47,536 bases of DNA from the NCBI GenBank assembly GCA_017848755.1, contig JAFIHI010000005.1, positions 1-47,536 on the forward strand, read 5' to 3'. Both the position numbers and the translations under genes were made by a program. Positions within the stretch are counted from its first letter, which is position 1. Every line of letters begins with the position of its first letter. This DNA comes from Nakamurella sp. (GTDB taxonomy: Bacteria > Actinomycetota > Actinomycetes > Mycobacteriales > Nakamurellaceae). The notes under the pieces are model-generated. The model ran no database searches. It saw only the letters and a list, made by a program, of their open reading frames with translations, and was not told the origin of the DNA. Positions 38,265 through 47,388 of the stretch are shown here, one piece after another.

Positions 38265-38356
38265 TATTCCCATGTAGCGCCGATTCTCATACAGCGCCAT
38301 CCCTGACCGCGCCGCTCCCGTAGCGCGGTTTTCACGCAGCGCCGTTCGCGCAGCGC
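38265..38356. repeat. cluster of short imperfect GCGCC-centred repeats
   Basis: Units of about 15-18 bp of the type CATACAGCGCCATCC, CATGTAGCGCCGATT, CGTAGCGCGG and ACGCAGCGCCGTT follow each other in the divergent intergenic region and lead directly into a dispersed-motif copy at 38357. No function is known to me. Confidence 0.5.
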
Positions 38357-38368
38357 GAACATCGTCAT
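38357..38368 (-). repeat. dispersed motif, copy at 38357
   Basis: Exact core between the CopD-like and TetR genes. TTCGCG-CTG-CGCGAA overlaps it as a hairpin. Confidence 0.7.
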
Positions 38369-38387
38369 CGGCGGAGCCGCCGTATTG

Positions 38388-38405
38388 TGAGTGAGTGCTC
38401 ACTCA
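38388..38405. promoter_or_regulatory. TetR operator
   Basis: TGAGTGAG-TG-CTCACTCA: two perfect 8-bp arms with a 2-base spacer, ending 18 bp before the chosen TetR start. It is the natural autoregulatory site of that repressor. Confidence 0.7.
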
Positions 38406-38423
38406 GATACCGTGGTGAACGAT

Positions 38424-39116
38424 ATGACAACCAGTCTGCAACCGCCCGTGCAGCCCACCGTACCCTCGACGGGGGCCGTCGACGAGGAGGCGGATGCCCG
38501 CCCGGTGCGCGCTCCGGCGCTGCCCGCGGACGAGCGCCGCGCCGCGATCGTCGCTGCCGCGACCCCGCTGCTGCGGGAGTTCGGCCGTGGCGTCACCACA
38601 CGCCAGATCGCCGACGCCGCGGGCATTGCCGAGGGCACCATCTTCCGCGTGTTCGACACCAAGGAGCAGCTGCTCGACGCCGTGGTCGAACACGTCCTGG
38701 ACGTCAGCGAGACCGTGTCCGCGATCCGATCCGCGCCATCCGAGGCGCCGCTGGCCGAGCGGATGCATTACTGCGCCACCGTGCTCACCGAGTGGCTCTC
38801 GTCCGTGTTCGACGTGATGATCGCGTGGCACAAGCACGGCCCCGTGCCGGAGCCCGGCGACGCCGGGACTGAGACCGAGCCGCACCGCAGCCCCTACCAG
38901 GAGCGGGACCGTCGCCAGGCGGAGGTGCTGAATGCACTCACCGACGTGCTGGCACCCGACCGCGACCGACTCAGGTGCAGCCCGGCACGCGCCGCGCACC
39001 TGCTGCGGCTCATGGCTTTCGCCGGAACGCACAGAATGATCACCTACGGTGATCGCCTCACGCCCGAGGAGATCACCGACGTGCTCCTGCACGGCATCAC
39101 CCGACCCGAAAGCTGA
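38424..39116 (+). CDS. TetR-family transcriptional repressor
   Basis: 230 residues from the ATG at 38424. The GTG at 38391 would place the start inside the operator, so I prefer the ATG. A disordered N-terminus of about 35 residues precedes the helix-turn-helix (VTTRQIADAAGIAEGTIFRVFDTKEQLL). The C-terminal ligand-binding domain is variable. It lies 8 bp upstream of two ABC exporter genes and should control them, with itself, through the palindrome at 38388-38405. The inducing compound is unknown. Confidence 0.92.
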   Translation: MTTSLQPPVQPTVPSTGAVDEEADARPVRAPALPADERRAAIVAAATPLLREFGRGVTTRQIADAAGIAEGTIFRVFDTKEQLLDAVVEHVLDVSETVSAIRSAPSEAPLAERMHYCATVLTEWLSSVFDVMIAWHKHGPVPEPGDAGTETEPHRSPYQERDRRQAEVLNALTDVLAPDRDRLRCSPARAAHLLRLMAFAGTHRMITYGDRLTPEEITDVLLHGITRPES

Positions 39117-39124
39117 TACCGCCC

Positions 39125-40855
39125 ATGCTGTTACGTCTTCTGCGTCGCTACCTGCGCCCGTATATCGGAGCCCTGACCGCGGTCGTCATCCTGCAACTCG
39201 TCGGCACCATCGCCGCGTTGTACCTCCCGAGCCTGAACGCCGACATCATCGACCAGGGTGTCGCCAAGGGGAACACGCACTACATCCTCGGGATGGGCGC
39301 CGTGATGCTCGGCGTGACCGTCGTGCAGATCGCCTGCTCGATCACGGCTGTGTTCTTCGGTGCCCGCACCGCGATGGCGTTCGGCCGGGACGTGCGCGAC
39401 GCGCTGTTCCATCGGGTCGGCACGTTCTCCGACCGGGAGATCCAGAAGTTCGGCGCACCGTCGCTGATCACCCGCAACACCAACGACGTGACGCAGGTAC
39501 AGACGCTCGTCGTGATGACCTGCACGCTGATGGTCGTCGCGCCGATCATGTGCGTCGGCGGCATCATCATGGCCCTGCGGCAGGACGTCGGCCTGTCCTG
39601 GCTGCTGGTGGTGGCGGTGCCGGTGCTGCTGGTCGCCGTCGGGCTGATCGTCATCCGGATGGTCCCGCAGTTCCGGCTGATGCAGAAGAAGATCGACGCC
39701 GTCAACCGGGTCTTGCGCGAACAGATCACCGGCGTCCGGGTCGTCCGTGCCTTCGTCCGGGAACGTTTCGAGACCGACCGGTTCGGCGTCGCCAATGACG
39801 AGCTGACCGGCACCGCGCTCAGGGTCGGCAAACTCATGGCGCTCATGTTCCCGACCGTGATGCTCGTGATGAACGCCTCGTCGGTCGCTGTGCTGTGGTT
39901 CGGCGGGCAGCGCGTCGCGGACGGCATGGAGGTCGGCACGCTGACGGCGTTCCTGTCCTACCTCATCCAGATCCTGATGTCGGTGATGATGGCCACGTTC
40001 ATGATGGTGATGGTCCCCCGGGCCGCCGTCTGCGCCGAGCGGATCGGCGAGGTCCTGGACACCGAAACGTCGGTGCTGCCGCCGGTCTCGCCGATCATTC
40101 CGGCGTTGAACACCGGCGAGGTGGAGTTCCGGGACACGACGTTCGCGTATCCGGGCGCGGACGACCCGGTGCTGCGGCGCGTCAGCTTCACGGCACCGCC
40201 GGGGCGGACCACCGCGGTCATCGGCTCCACCGGTTCGGGGAAGTCGACGCTGATCTCGCTGGTGCCACGGCTGTTCGACGTGTCGGCCGGGCAGGTGCTG
40301 GTCGACGGCACGGACGTGCGCGACATGGAGCCGGATGTGCTGTGGTCCCGGATGTCTCTGGTGCCGCAGCGGTCCTACCTGTTCTCCGGCACCGTGGCAT
40401 CCAACCTGCGCTACGGAAGGGAGGATGCGACCGACGAGGAGCTGTGGCACGCGCTCGATATCGCGCAGGCGCGGGATTTCGTCGCGGCCATGCCAGGTGG
40501 GCTGAATGCGCCCATCGCGCAGGGCGGCACGAACGTGTCGGGGGGCCAGCGGCAACGTCTCGCGATTGCGCGCGCGCTCGTGCGAAAACCGGAGATCTAC
40601 CTGTTCGACGAATCGTTCTCCGCCTTGGATGTGGCGACGGACGCGCGACTGCGTGCGGCGCTGCGGCCGTTCACGCGGAATGCCAGCGTGATCATCGTGG
40701 CCCAGCGGGTCTCCACCATCAAGGACGCGGACCAGATAGTCGTCCTGGACAACGGCGAGGTCGTCGGCACCGGGACACATGACGAACTCGTCGACACGTG
40801 CCCCACATACGCGGAGATCGTGGAGTCCCAGCTCGCGGCGGAGGCGGCGGCATGA
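39125..40855 (+). CDS. ABC exporter, fused membrane-ATPase subunit 1
   Basis: 576 residues: six membrane helices (to about residue 300) and an ATPase domain. Walker A is GSTGSGKST (near 366), the signature is VSGGQRQRLAIARA (near 470) and Walker B ends LFDE. The switch histidine is replaced by glutamine (VAQRVST), so one composite ATP site is likely non-hydrolytic. It overlaps the next gene by 4 bp (ATGA). With it, it should form a heterodimeric multidrug-type exporter such as BmrCD or TmrAB. Confidence 0.93.
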   Translation: MLLRLLRRYLRPYIGALTAVVILQLVGTIAALYLPSLNADIIDQGVAKGNTHYILGMGAVMLGVTVVQIACSITAVFFGARTAMAFGRDVRDALFHRVGTFSDREIQKFGAPSLITRNTNDVTQVQTLVVMTCTLMVVAPIMCVGGIIMALRQDVGLSWLLVVAVPVLLVAVGLIVIRMVPQFRLMQKKIDAVNRVLREQITGVRVVRAFVRERFETDRFGVANDELTGTALRVGKLMALMFPTVMLVMNASSVAVLWFGGQRVADGMEVGTLTAFLSYLIQILMSVMMATFMMVMVPRAAVCAERIGEVLDTETSVLPPVSPIIPALNTGEVEFRDTTFAYPGADDPVLRRVSFTAPPGRTTAVIGSTGSGKSTLISLVPRLFDVSAGQVLVDGTDVRDMEPDVLWSRMSLVPQRSYLFSGTVASNLRYGREDATDEELWHALDIAQARDFVAAMPGGLNAPIAQGGTNVSGGQRQRLAIARALVRKPEIYLFDESFSALDVATDARLRAALRPFTRNASVIIVAQRVSTIKDADQIVVLDNGEVVGTGTHDELVDTCPTYAEIVESQLAAEAAA

Positions 40856-42963
40856 GCGACGTCAACGGCCACACCGACGGCGCCGCCGTTTCGCCGGCGC
40901 CGGACGGGACCTCGACCGGCCCTGTGGAGAGCGGCCCATCCGACGCCGAAATGATCAAGCGTGAAGCTCGATCCCGTAGCGGCCGGCACGGCCACGGCCC
41001 GTGGGGCGGGGCCGGTCCCGCCGAAAAGGCGCTGAACTTCGGCCCTTCGGCGAAACGCCTCGTCGGCCGGCTCGCGCCGCAGCGCGGCAAGGTGATCGCA
41101 GTGTTCCTGCTGTCGATTGCGAGCATCACGCTGTCGGTGATCGGCCCGAAGATCCTCGGACACGCGACGAACATCATCTTCGATGGTTTCATCGGCGCCC
41201 AACTGGGCAAGATCCCGAACCTGCCCCCCGGCGCCACCCGCGACCAGGTCATCGCCATGCTGCGCGCCGCAGGGCAGAACAACTTCGCGGATCTGCTCTC
41301 CGGGATGAACGCCGTTCCCGGTGTCGGCATCGACTTCCATGCGCTGGCGGTCGTTCTGATGTGGGTCGTGATGCTCTACGTGACGTCGTCCATCCTGATG
41401 TGGGCGCAGGGCTACATCCTGAACTACATCGTCCAAGGCGCGGTGCTGCAACTGCGCGCCGACGTGGAGGCAAAGCTGAACCGGCTGCCGCTCAAGTACT
41501 TCGACAAGCAGCCGCGCGGCGAGATCCTGAGCCGCGTCACGAACGACATCGACAACGTGTCGCAATCGTTGCAGCAGACCATGTCTCAGATCCTCAACAG
41601 CGTGCTGACGGTGATCGGCGTACTGGTGATGATGTTCGTGATTTCCCCGGTGCTGGCCGTTATCGCCCTCATTGCCGTACCGCTGTCGGCGGTCACCGCG
41701 GCGCAGATAGCGAAACGAAGCCAGAAGAAGTTCATCGCCCAGTGGCGCTACACCGGTGATCTGAACGCGCAGGTCGAGGAGGCGTTCACCGGCCACTCGC
41801 TGGTCAACGTGTTCGGCCATCGCCGCGCCGCCGAGAAGCAGTTCGCCGACAAGAACGCCGCCCTGTACGAGGCATCGTTCAAGGCGCAGTTCATCTCGGG
41901 GATCATCATGCCGGCGATGATGTTCATCGGGAACCTCACCTACGTGCTGGTCGCGGTGGTCGGCGGGCTCCGAGTCGCCTCGGGGTCCATGACGCTGGGC
42001 GACGTGCAGGCGTTCATCCAGTATTCCCGGCAGTTCACCCAACCGCTGTCCCAGCTCGCATCCATGGCGAACGTGCTGCAGTCGGGCGTCGCGTCCGCCG
42101 AACGGGTGTTCGAGCTGCTCGACGAGACCGAGCAAACACCGGACCCCGAGCACCCGGTCACGGTGACGGCCACCCGCGGTCGCGTCGAGTTCGAGGACGT
42201 CTCGTTCTCGTACGAGGCGGACAAGCCCTTGATCACCGATCTGTCGCTGGTCGCCGAGCCGGGGCACATGGTGGCGATCGTGGGTCCGACCGGAGCCGGC
42301 AAGACCACCCTGGTGAACCTGATCATGCGCTTCTACGAACTCGACCGCGGCAGGATCACGCTGGACGGCACGGATACGACGACCATGACGCGCGACGGCC
42401 TGCGCTCGAAGATCGGCATGGTGCTCCAGGACACGTGGCTGTTCGGCGGGACGATCCGCGACAACATCGCCTACGGGCGGCCCGGCGCGTCGGAGCAGGA
42501 GATCCTGGCCGCCGCACGGGCGACGTATGTGGACCGGTTCGTGCGCTCACTGCCGGATGGCTACGACACGGTGATCGACGAGGAGGCCAGCAATATCTCC
42601 GCCGGGCAGAAGCAACTGCTCACGATCGCCCGGGCCTTCCTCGCCGATCCCGCTCTGCTGATCCTCGACGAGGCGACCAGCTCGGTGGACACCCGCACGG
42701 AGGTCCTGGTGCAGCACGCGATGGCGGCGCTGCGCACGAACCGAACAAGTTTCGTGATCGCGCACCGGCTCTCGACGATCCGGGACGCGGACGTGATCCT
42801 GGTGATGGAACAGGGCCGGATCGTCGAGCAGGGCAACCATGCGCAGTTGCTGCAGCGCCGCGGAGCGTACTTCGACCTGTACAACGCGCAGTTCGTCGCG
42901 CCTACGGCGGAACCTGATACAGAGATCGATACCGCGGAGGGCGCCGCGGTTCCGGCCGGCTGA
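40852..42963 (+). CDS. ABC exporter, fused membrane-ATPase subunit 2
   Basis: 703 residues. A charged and His/Gly-rich N-terminal extension of about 65 residues precedes six membrane helices. A large insert lies between the first two helices (about residues 110-160). The ATPase domain has Walker A GPTGAGKTT (near 478) and Walker B LLILDEATSSVD with the catalytic glutamate. The switch histidine is intact (IAHRLST). The signature is the variant ISAGQKQ instead of LSGGQ. The altered signature here and the Gln switch in the partner are the asymmetry typical of heterodimeric exporters. Third gene of the TetR operon. Confidence 0.93.
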   Translation: MSDVNGHTDGAAVSPAPDGTSTGPVESGPSDAEMIKREARSRSGRHGHGPWGGAGPAEKALNFGPSAKRLVGRLAPQRGKVIAVFLLSIASITLSVIGPKILGHATNIIFDGFIGAQLGKIPNLPPGATRDQVIAMLRAAGQNNFADLLSGMNAVPGVGIDFHALAVVLMWVVMLYVTSSILMWAQGYILNYIVQGAVLQLRADVEAKLNRLPLKYFDKQPRGEILSRVTNDIDNVSQSLQQTMSQILNSVLTVIGVLVMMFVISPVLAVIALIAVPLSAVTAAQIAKRSQKKFIAQWRYTGDLNAQVEEAFTGHSLVNVFGHRRAAEKQFADKNAALYEASFKAQFISGIIMPAMMFIGNLTYVLVAVVGGLRVASGSMTLGDVQAFIQYSRQFTQPLSQLASMANVLQSGVASAERVFELLDETEQTPDPEHPVTVTATRGRVEFEDVSFSYEADKPLITDLSLVAEPGHMVAIVGPTGAGKTTLVNLIMRFYELDRGRITLDGTDTTTMTRDGLRSKIGMVLQDTWLFGGTIRDNIAYGRPGASEQEILAAARATYVDRFVRSLPDGYDTVIDEEASNISAGQKQLLTIARAFLADPALLILDEATSSVDTRTEVLVQHAMAALRTNRTSFVIAHRLSTIRDADVILVMEQGRIVEQGNHAQLLQRRGAYFDLYNAQFVAPTAEPDTEIDTAEGAAVPAG

Positions 42964-42973
42964 CCGGCCCGTG

Positions 42974-42994
42974 TGGCCCCGCCCGGCGGGGCCA
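42974..42994. terminator. bidirectional terminator between the ABC exporter and enoyl-CoA hydratase genes
   Basis: A 21-base near-perfect inverted repeat (TGGCCCCGCC ... GGCGGGGCCA) lying 10 bp after the ABC stop and 31 bp from the convergent gene's stop. Confidence 0.75.
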
Positions 42995-43025
42995 TACGGC
43001 GCAGGGGAGAACCCTCCCGGACCGA

Positions 43026-44057
43026 TCAGGGCGCGAAGAATGCGGCCACCTGGGCGTCGGTGACGTCGTCCAGGTGCGCCGGCCGCCAGCGCGGCTGCCG
43101 GTCCTTGTCGATGATCTGCGCCCGAATGCCTTCGGGGAAGTCGTGGTGCGCGGCGAAGCGCACGGACAGCACGAGGTCCTGCTCCAGCACCTCGGCGAGC
43201 GACATCGACGCCGCCCGGCGGATGGCCGCCAGCGTCACGGCGACGGCGGTCGGAGACCTGCCGGCGAGCGTCTGGGCCGCGTGGCGCGCCGCCGGGTCCG
43301 GATCGGAGCGCAGCGCGGAAAGGATCGCCCGCGGGTCATCACCGCGGTAACACGTATCGATCCAGTGCCGGCTCGCCGGCCAGACCACGCCCGGGGGCGG
43401 AGCCGCGGCGAACGAGGAAACGATACGAGAAGCGTCATCGGCGGTTTCGATGCCCCGGAGCGATGTGACCATGGCGCCCAGATCGCCTACCGGAACGAAG
43501 AAGTCGGCGAGCCCGGCCGCGATCGAGTCCCCGGGTCCGAGCCGTGCGCCGGTGAGCGCGGCATGGGTGCCCAGCTCTCCCGGCGCGCGCGACAAGAGAT
43601 AGAGCCCGCCGACGTCCGGCGAGAGCCCGATCCCGGTCTCCGGCATGGCGAGCTGGGACGATTCCGTGACGACGCGGATGCGGGCATGGCCCGAGATGCC
43701 GATGCCCCCGCCGAAGGTGATCCCGTGCATCACGGCGACCACGGGCTTGGCATATTCCGCGATCTCCAGGTTCATCCGATACTCATCGGACCAAAATCCT
43801 TGCGGCGCGGGCGATTCCCCACGAATACCGTCATAGACGGCGGCGATGTCCCCGCCCGCGCACAGTCCGCGATCCCCCGCCCCGTCGATGAGCACGGCCA
43901 CCACCGACTCGTTGGTCGCCCACTGGCGTAGGCACGCTCGCACCGAGCCGATCATCTCCAGGTTCAGTGCATTGATCTTCGACGGTCGGTTGAGCCGGAT
44001 ATGGCCGAGTCGGCCGTGCACGGAGGCGACGACGGGTTCTTCGACGGTAGCTGGCAC
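43026..44057 (-). CDS. enoyl-CoA hydratase/isomerase family, 3-hydroxyisobutyryl-CoA hydrolase type
   Basis: 343 residues, the length of 3-hydroxyisobutyryl-CoA hydrolases rather than the 260 of simple enoyl-CoA hydratases. The crotonase oxyanion-hole motifs are GLCAGGDIAAVYDG and GITFGGGIGIS, and the acidic residues are in MPETGIGLSPDVGG. The C-terminal half, with VLEQDLVLSVRF and FPEGIRAQIIDKDRQPRW, is typical of the hydrolase group. The likely step is in valine breakdown. It is comparable to the EchA9 group of mycobacteria. Start ATG at 44057. Confidence 0.88.
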   Translation of the reverse strand: MPATVEEPVVASVHGRLGHIRLNRPSKINALNLEMIGSVRACLRQWATNESVVAVLIDGAGDRGLCAGGDIAAVYDGIRGESPAPQGFWSDEYRMNLEIAEYAKPVVAVMHGITFGGGIGISGHARIRVVTESSQLAMPETGIGLSPDVGGLYLLSRAPGELGTHAALTGARLGPGDSIAAGLADFFVPVGDLGAMVTSLRGIETADDASRIVSSFAAAPPPGVVWPASRHWIDTCYRGDDPRAILSALRSDPDPAARHAAQTLAGRSPTAVAVTLAAIRRAASMSLAEVLEQDLVLSVRFAAHHDFPEGIRAQIIDKDRQPRWRPAHLDDVTDAQVAAFFAP

Positions 44058-44197
44058 CGGGCCACCGTATCGTCAGGCCAGATCGCCACGTTCTATTGCC
44101 CCGTCCGCCGCCGGCCCGCTTCCCGCGCGCCGCGCGGAGGAACAGGCGATGATGGATGCCAGCAACGGCACGTCCGCAGAGCCCTGGAGGCCACATC

Positions 44198-44533
44198 ATG
44201 CAGAAGTTCAGCCTCGAAGCGATCGCCCGCCAGCAGCAGACCAGGGCCAGCGCGGCGCCTGCCGGGCGTGCGGCGGAGACCGTGTACGGCGGCAGCGATT
44301 GCGCCCTGCGGCAGACGGTGGTCGCGCTTCGCGCCGGAACCGAACTGGCCGAGCACGACAACCCCGGCGAGGCAACCGTTCAGGTGCTGCAGGGGCGGAT
44401 CCGGCTGGTGTCGGCGGAGACGAGTTGGGAGGGCCGGCAGGGGGATCTCCTCGTGGTGCCGAATGCCCGCCACTCGGTGACCGCGGTGACCGACGCCGCG
44501 ATCGTGCTGACGGTAGTCAAGGCGCGGGCATAG
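44198..44533 (+). CDS. small cupin-domain protein
   Basis: 111 residues forming one cupin barrel. Motif 1 is degenerate (AGTELAEHDNPGEATVQVLQG, with a single histidine) and motif 2 is GDLLVVPNARHSVTAV. Metal binding is uncertain. ATG at 44198 has TGGAGG 7 bp upstream. It stands alone between convergent and divergent neighbours. Function unknown. Confidence 0.8.
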   Translation: MQKFSLEAIARQQQTRASAAPAGRAAETVYGGSDCALRQTVVALRAGTELAEHDNPGEATVQVLQGRIRLVSAETSWEGRQGDLLVVPNARHSVTAVTDAAIVLTVVKARA

Positions 44534-44605
44534 GTCGGCGGGAGGAGACCGGCGGAGATACGTCGGTCGGCCCAGCTCAGCCGGGTCCGCGATAGTCCCG
44601 CCGGC

Positions 44606-45592
44606 TCAACCACTCTCGCGCGCAATCAGCGGCGCATCGACAAGCCGGCGGACCGGATCAGAAGGACGCTCGGTCCCGATCAACTCGACCAGCAGGTCCG
44701 CGCATACCGTGCCGAAGTGACGCGGTTGCAGGTCCACCGCCGTGATGCGGGGCGTGTGGAACTCCATCAGCGGACTGTCGACGCCGGACGCGAGCAGCAC
44801 GCTGTCGCCGACCACGTGCCCCAGACTCCGTAGCAGGCCGGCGATCCGGACCGCGATGCCGTCGCCGCCCGCCAGGACCGCATCCGTCCCGCCATCCGGA
44901 GCGAACCATTCCGCGAGGTCGCTCAACAGCTTGGCGTTGCTGCTGCGCGCGCTGGTCAGCGCCACCCGCGGCTCGAGACCCTGTTCGCCGCACCAGGTTC
45001 GATACGTGCGCTCCAGATCGAGCGACCACGTCGAGATCCGTTCGATGAGGATCAACCCGGGCCGGCGCGCGCCGCGGGAGCGGAACCGGTCGAAGACCGC
45101 CCGGGTGCTCGCGTCGTTCGGCGATTCGACCAGCCCCCACGGGGTGCCCGCGCCGCGCGGCGGCGTGTCCCCGGAGACCACCGGAAGCGCTTGGCGAAGG
45201 ATCGCCGGCACACCGCGGTCGTGCGTGTGCGGCTCGATCAGGATGTACCCATCGACGTCGGGAAAGCCTTCCGTGGAACCGGTCTCGTGCGAACTCGGCA
45301 GGATCACCAGCGAGAGGTCGTGCCGGTGCAGCGCTTCGGCGACGCCCCGCGTGGTCTCGGTGTAGTACCCGAACGTGCTCGCCGTGTTCGGCATGTACAG
45401 ACCCACCATTCCGGTCCGCGCCCGCCGCAGCGCCCGCCCCACGCTGCTGGGGCGATAGTCCATGCGTTCAGCGATCTCTCGGATCCGCCGGCGCACCTCG
45501 TCGGACACCCCTGCCTTGCCGTTGAGCGCCACCGACGCGGTTGCCGTCGATACGCCCGCGGCTCGCGCGACGTCGGCCAGGGTTACTGGCAT
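44606..45592 (-). CDS. LacI-family transcriptional regulator
   Basis: 328 residues. The N-terminal helix-turn-helix and hinge (VTLADVARAAGVSTATASVALNGKAGVSDEV, then YRPSSVGRALR) are standard. A periplasmic-binding-protein-like sensor domain follows. I chose the ATG at 45592, three residues before LADVA, with a GGAGGAAGG stretch upstream. It is divergent from an amidohydrolase gene across 122 bp holding an 18-bp palindrome with a central CG, the shape of LacI-family operators, so it probably represses itself and that gene. Confidence 0.93.
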   Translation of the reverse strand: MPVTLADVARAAGVSTATASVALNGKAGVSDEVRRRIREIAERMDYRPSSVGRALRRARTGMVGLYMPNTASTFGYYTETTRGVAEALHRHDLSLVILPSSHETGSTEGFPDVDGYILIEPHTHDRGVPAILRQALPVVSGDTPPRGAGTPWGLVESPNDASTRAVFDRFRSRGARRPGLILIERISTWSLDLERTYRTWCGEQGLEPRVALTSARSSNAKLLSDLAEWFAPDGGTDAVLAGGDGIAVRIAGLLRSLGHVVGDSVLLASGVDSPLMEFHTPRITAVDLQPRHFGTVCADLLVELIGTERPSDPVRRLVDAPLIARESG

Positions 45593-45664
45593 CCCGTCAC
45601 CTTCCTCCCGGATCTTTCGGACCAACCCTTGTCGAGGCACGGCCGGAATGCTATGAATACCCGT

Positions 45665-45682
45665 AACCTAATCGATTAGGTT
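45665..45682. promoter_or_regulatory. LacI-family operator
   Basis: AACCTAATCGATTAGGTT is a perfect 18-bp palindrome with central CG, the hallmark of LacI-family sites, and stands out as AT-rich in this genome. It lies 72 bp from the lacI start and 32 bp from the amidohydrolase start. Confidence 0.8.
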
Positions 45683-45714
45683 CACGGAATCCATCGGAAT
45701 CCAGGAGTGCCGGC

Positions 45715-47388
45715 ATGGGCCACCCCGATCTCGAGATCGCCTTCGTCCAAGGTGCGATCTTCGACGGCGCGGCACCACGCGCGGTGCGTACCGACGTCGG
45801 CGTCGCGGGCGGCCGGATCACCGCCATCGGGTGTGACGCCGTTCGCGCCGGAATCGGCACAAACACCCGCGTGATCGACCTTGCGGACCGGTTGCTGCTG
45901 CCCGGATTCACCGATGCACACGTGCATCCCACCGAGGGCGGCGTCGAGCGTCTCGGCTGCGACCTCTCCGCTGCACGCGACCGCGCCGGATACCTGGACA
46001 CCGTTCGACGCTACGCGGTCTCGCACCCCGACGCGCCGTGGATCGTCGGCGGCGGGTGGGCGCAGGCCGCGTTCCTCGCGGCGCGCCCGCATCGGCGCGA
46101 TCTGGATGGCGTCTGCGCCGACCGGCCGGTGGTCCTCGCGAACCGCGACCACCACGCCGTCTGGGCCAACACCCGCGCGCTCGACATTGCCGGAATCGAC
46201 TCCGGCACACCGGATCCCGTCGACGGGCACATCGAGCGGGAGGCCGACGGAGCGCCGAGCGGCGTGCTGCACGAAGGGGCGCAGGAACTCCTCCTGCGGC
46301 TCGCCCCGCCGCCCTCGCTGGACGATCTCTACGCGGGCTTCCTCGAGGCGCAGCGCTACCTGCACAGCGTCGGGATCACCGGATGGCAGGACGCGCTGAT
46401 CGGCGACTACGGCAACCACAGCAGCCGCGAACTGGAGGTGTACCAGCGGGCGATCCGGCGCGGTGAGCTCACCGCGCGGGTGAACGGGGCGCTGTGGTGG
46501 GACCGCGATCGCGGGAGCGAGCAGATTACCGAACTGGTGGCGTCGCGGCAGCGGTACGAGCACGATCTCTTCCGCGCGACGACGGTCAAGATCATGCAGG
46601 ACGGGGTGCCGGAGAACCGTACCGCCGCGATGATCGACCCGTACCTCGTACCTGAATCGCGGCGGCCGGGCACCCATCGCGGGCGGTCGTTCCTCGATCC
46701 TGCGCTGCTCGCCGAGTACGTCACGCAGCTCGACGCCGCGAACTTCCAGGTGCACTTCCACGCGATCGGGGATCGGGCGGTGCGTGAGTGCCTCGACGCC
46801 GTCCAGGCCGCCCGTCGCACCAACGGAAACGGCGGCGCCACACACCATATCGCGCATCTGCAGGTCGTCCACCCCGACGACGTGCCGCGCTTCCACGCCC
46901 TGCGCGTGGCCGCCAACATCCAACCGCTGTGGGCCGCCTACGACCCCCAGATGACGGATCTCGACATCCCGCTGCTCGGCGCCGAACGCGCGGCGCATCA
47001 ATACCCGTTCGCGTCGCTGGCGGCAGCGGGGGCCGACCTCTGCGCCGGATCGGACTGGCCGGTGACCTCGGCGGATCCGTGGGCCGGCATCCATGTCGCG
47101 GTGAACCGGCAGCACCCCGCCGGCACCACCGACTGGCATCCCGACGTCTTCCTGCCGGACCAGCGGCTGACCCTCGGGCAGGCGCTGGCGGCCTACACCT
47201 CCGGCTCCGCACGCATCAACGGCCGGCACCACGAGACCGGAGCCATCCGCCTCGGATACGCGGCCGACCTCACCATCGCCGACCGCAATCCCTTCGACCT
47301 GCCGAGCGAGGAGATCGGCACCACCCGCACGGAGGAGACGTTCTTCGCCGGCCGGAGTGTGTACCGCCGCGAGACCGTCCGGGTATGA
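45715..47388 (+). CDS. YtcJ-like metal-dependent amidohydrolase (amidohydrolase 3 family)
   Basis: 557 residues. The first metal motif is FTDAHVHP. Other family blocks are ANRDHHAVWAN, the lysine in ATTVKIMQDGV, HFHAIGDRAV, THHIAHLQVVHPDD and CAGSDWPVTSADPW, whose aspartate is catalytic. GYAADLTIADRNPF closes the barrel's flanking beta domain. Members hydrolyse N-acyl or formamide-type bonds; the substrate here is unknown, though LacI control suggests an inducible catabolic role. ATG at 45715 has AGGAG 7 bp upstream. A near copy of the dispersed motif (GTGACGCCGTTCGCG) lies inside the gene, and another (GGGTATGACGGCGCAG) spans the stop. Confidence 0.92.
   Translation: MGHPDLEIAFVQGAIFDGAAPRAVRTDVGVAGGRITAIGCDAVRAGIGTNTRVIDLADRLLLPGFTDAHVHPTEGGVERLGCDLSAARDRAGYLDTVRRYAVSHPDAPWIVGGGWAQAAFLAARPHRRDLDGVCADRPVVLANRDHHAVWANTRALDIAGIDSGTPDPVDGHIEREADGAPSGVLHEGAQELLLRLAPPPSLDDLYAGFLEAQRYLHSVGITGWQDALIGDYGNHSSRELEVYQRAIRRGELTARVNGALWWDRDRGSEQITELVASRQRYEHDLFRATTVKIMQDGVPENRTAAMIDPYLVPESRRPGTHRGRSFLDPALLAEYVTQLDAANFQVHFHAIGDRAVRECLDAVQAARRTNGNGGATHHIAHLQVVHPDDVPRFHALRVAANIQPLWAAYDPQMTDLDIPLLGAERAAHQYPFASLAAAGADLCAGSDWPVTSADPWAGIHVAVNRQHPAGTTDWHPDVFLPDQRLTLGQALAAYTSGSARINGRHHETGAIRLGYAADLTIADRNPFDLPSEEIGTTRTEETFFAGRSVYRRETVRV

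Noticed and set aside
38265..38356. A CRISPR array
   Set aside because: The repeated units are short, imperfect and contiguous, with no spacers, and no cas gene is present.
45781..45860. The amidohydrolase motif near copy as a regulatory site
   Set aside because: It lies well inside a conserved coding region and differs from the core at two positions; kept only as a member of the near-copy list.
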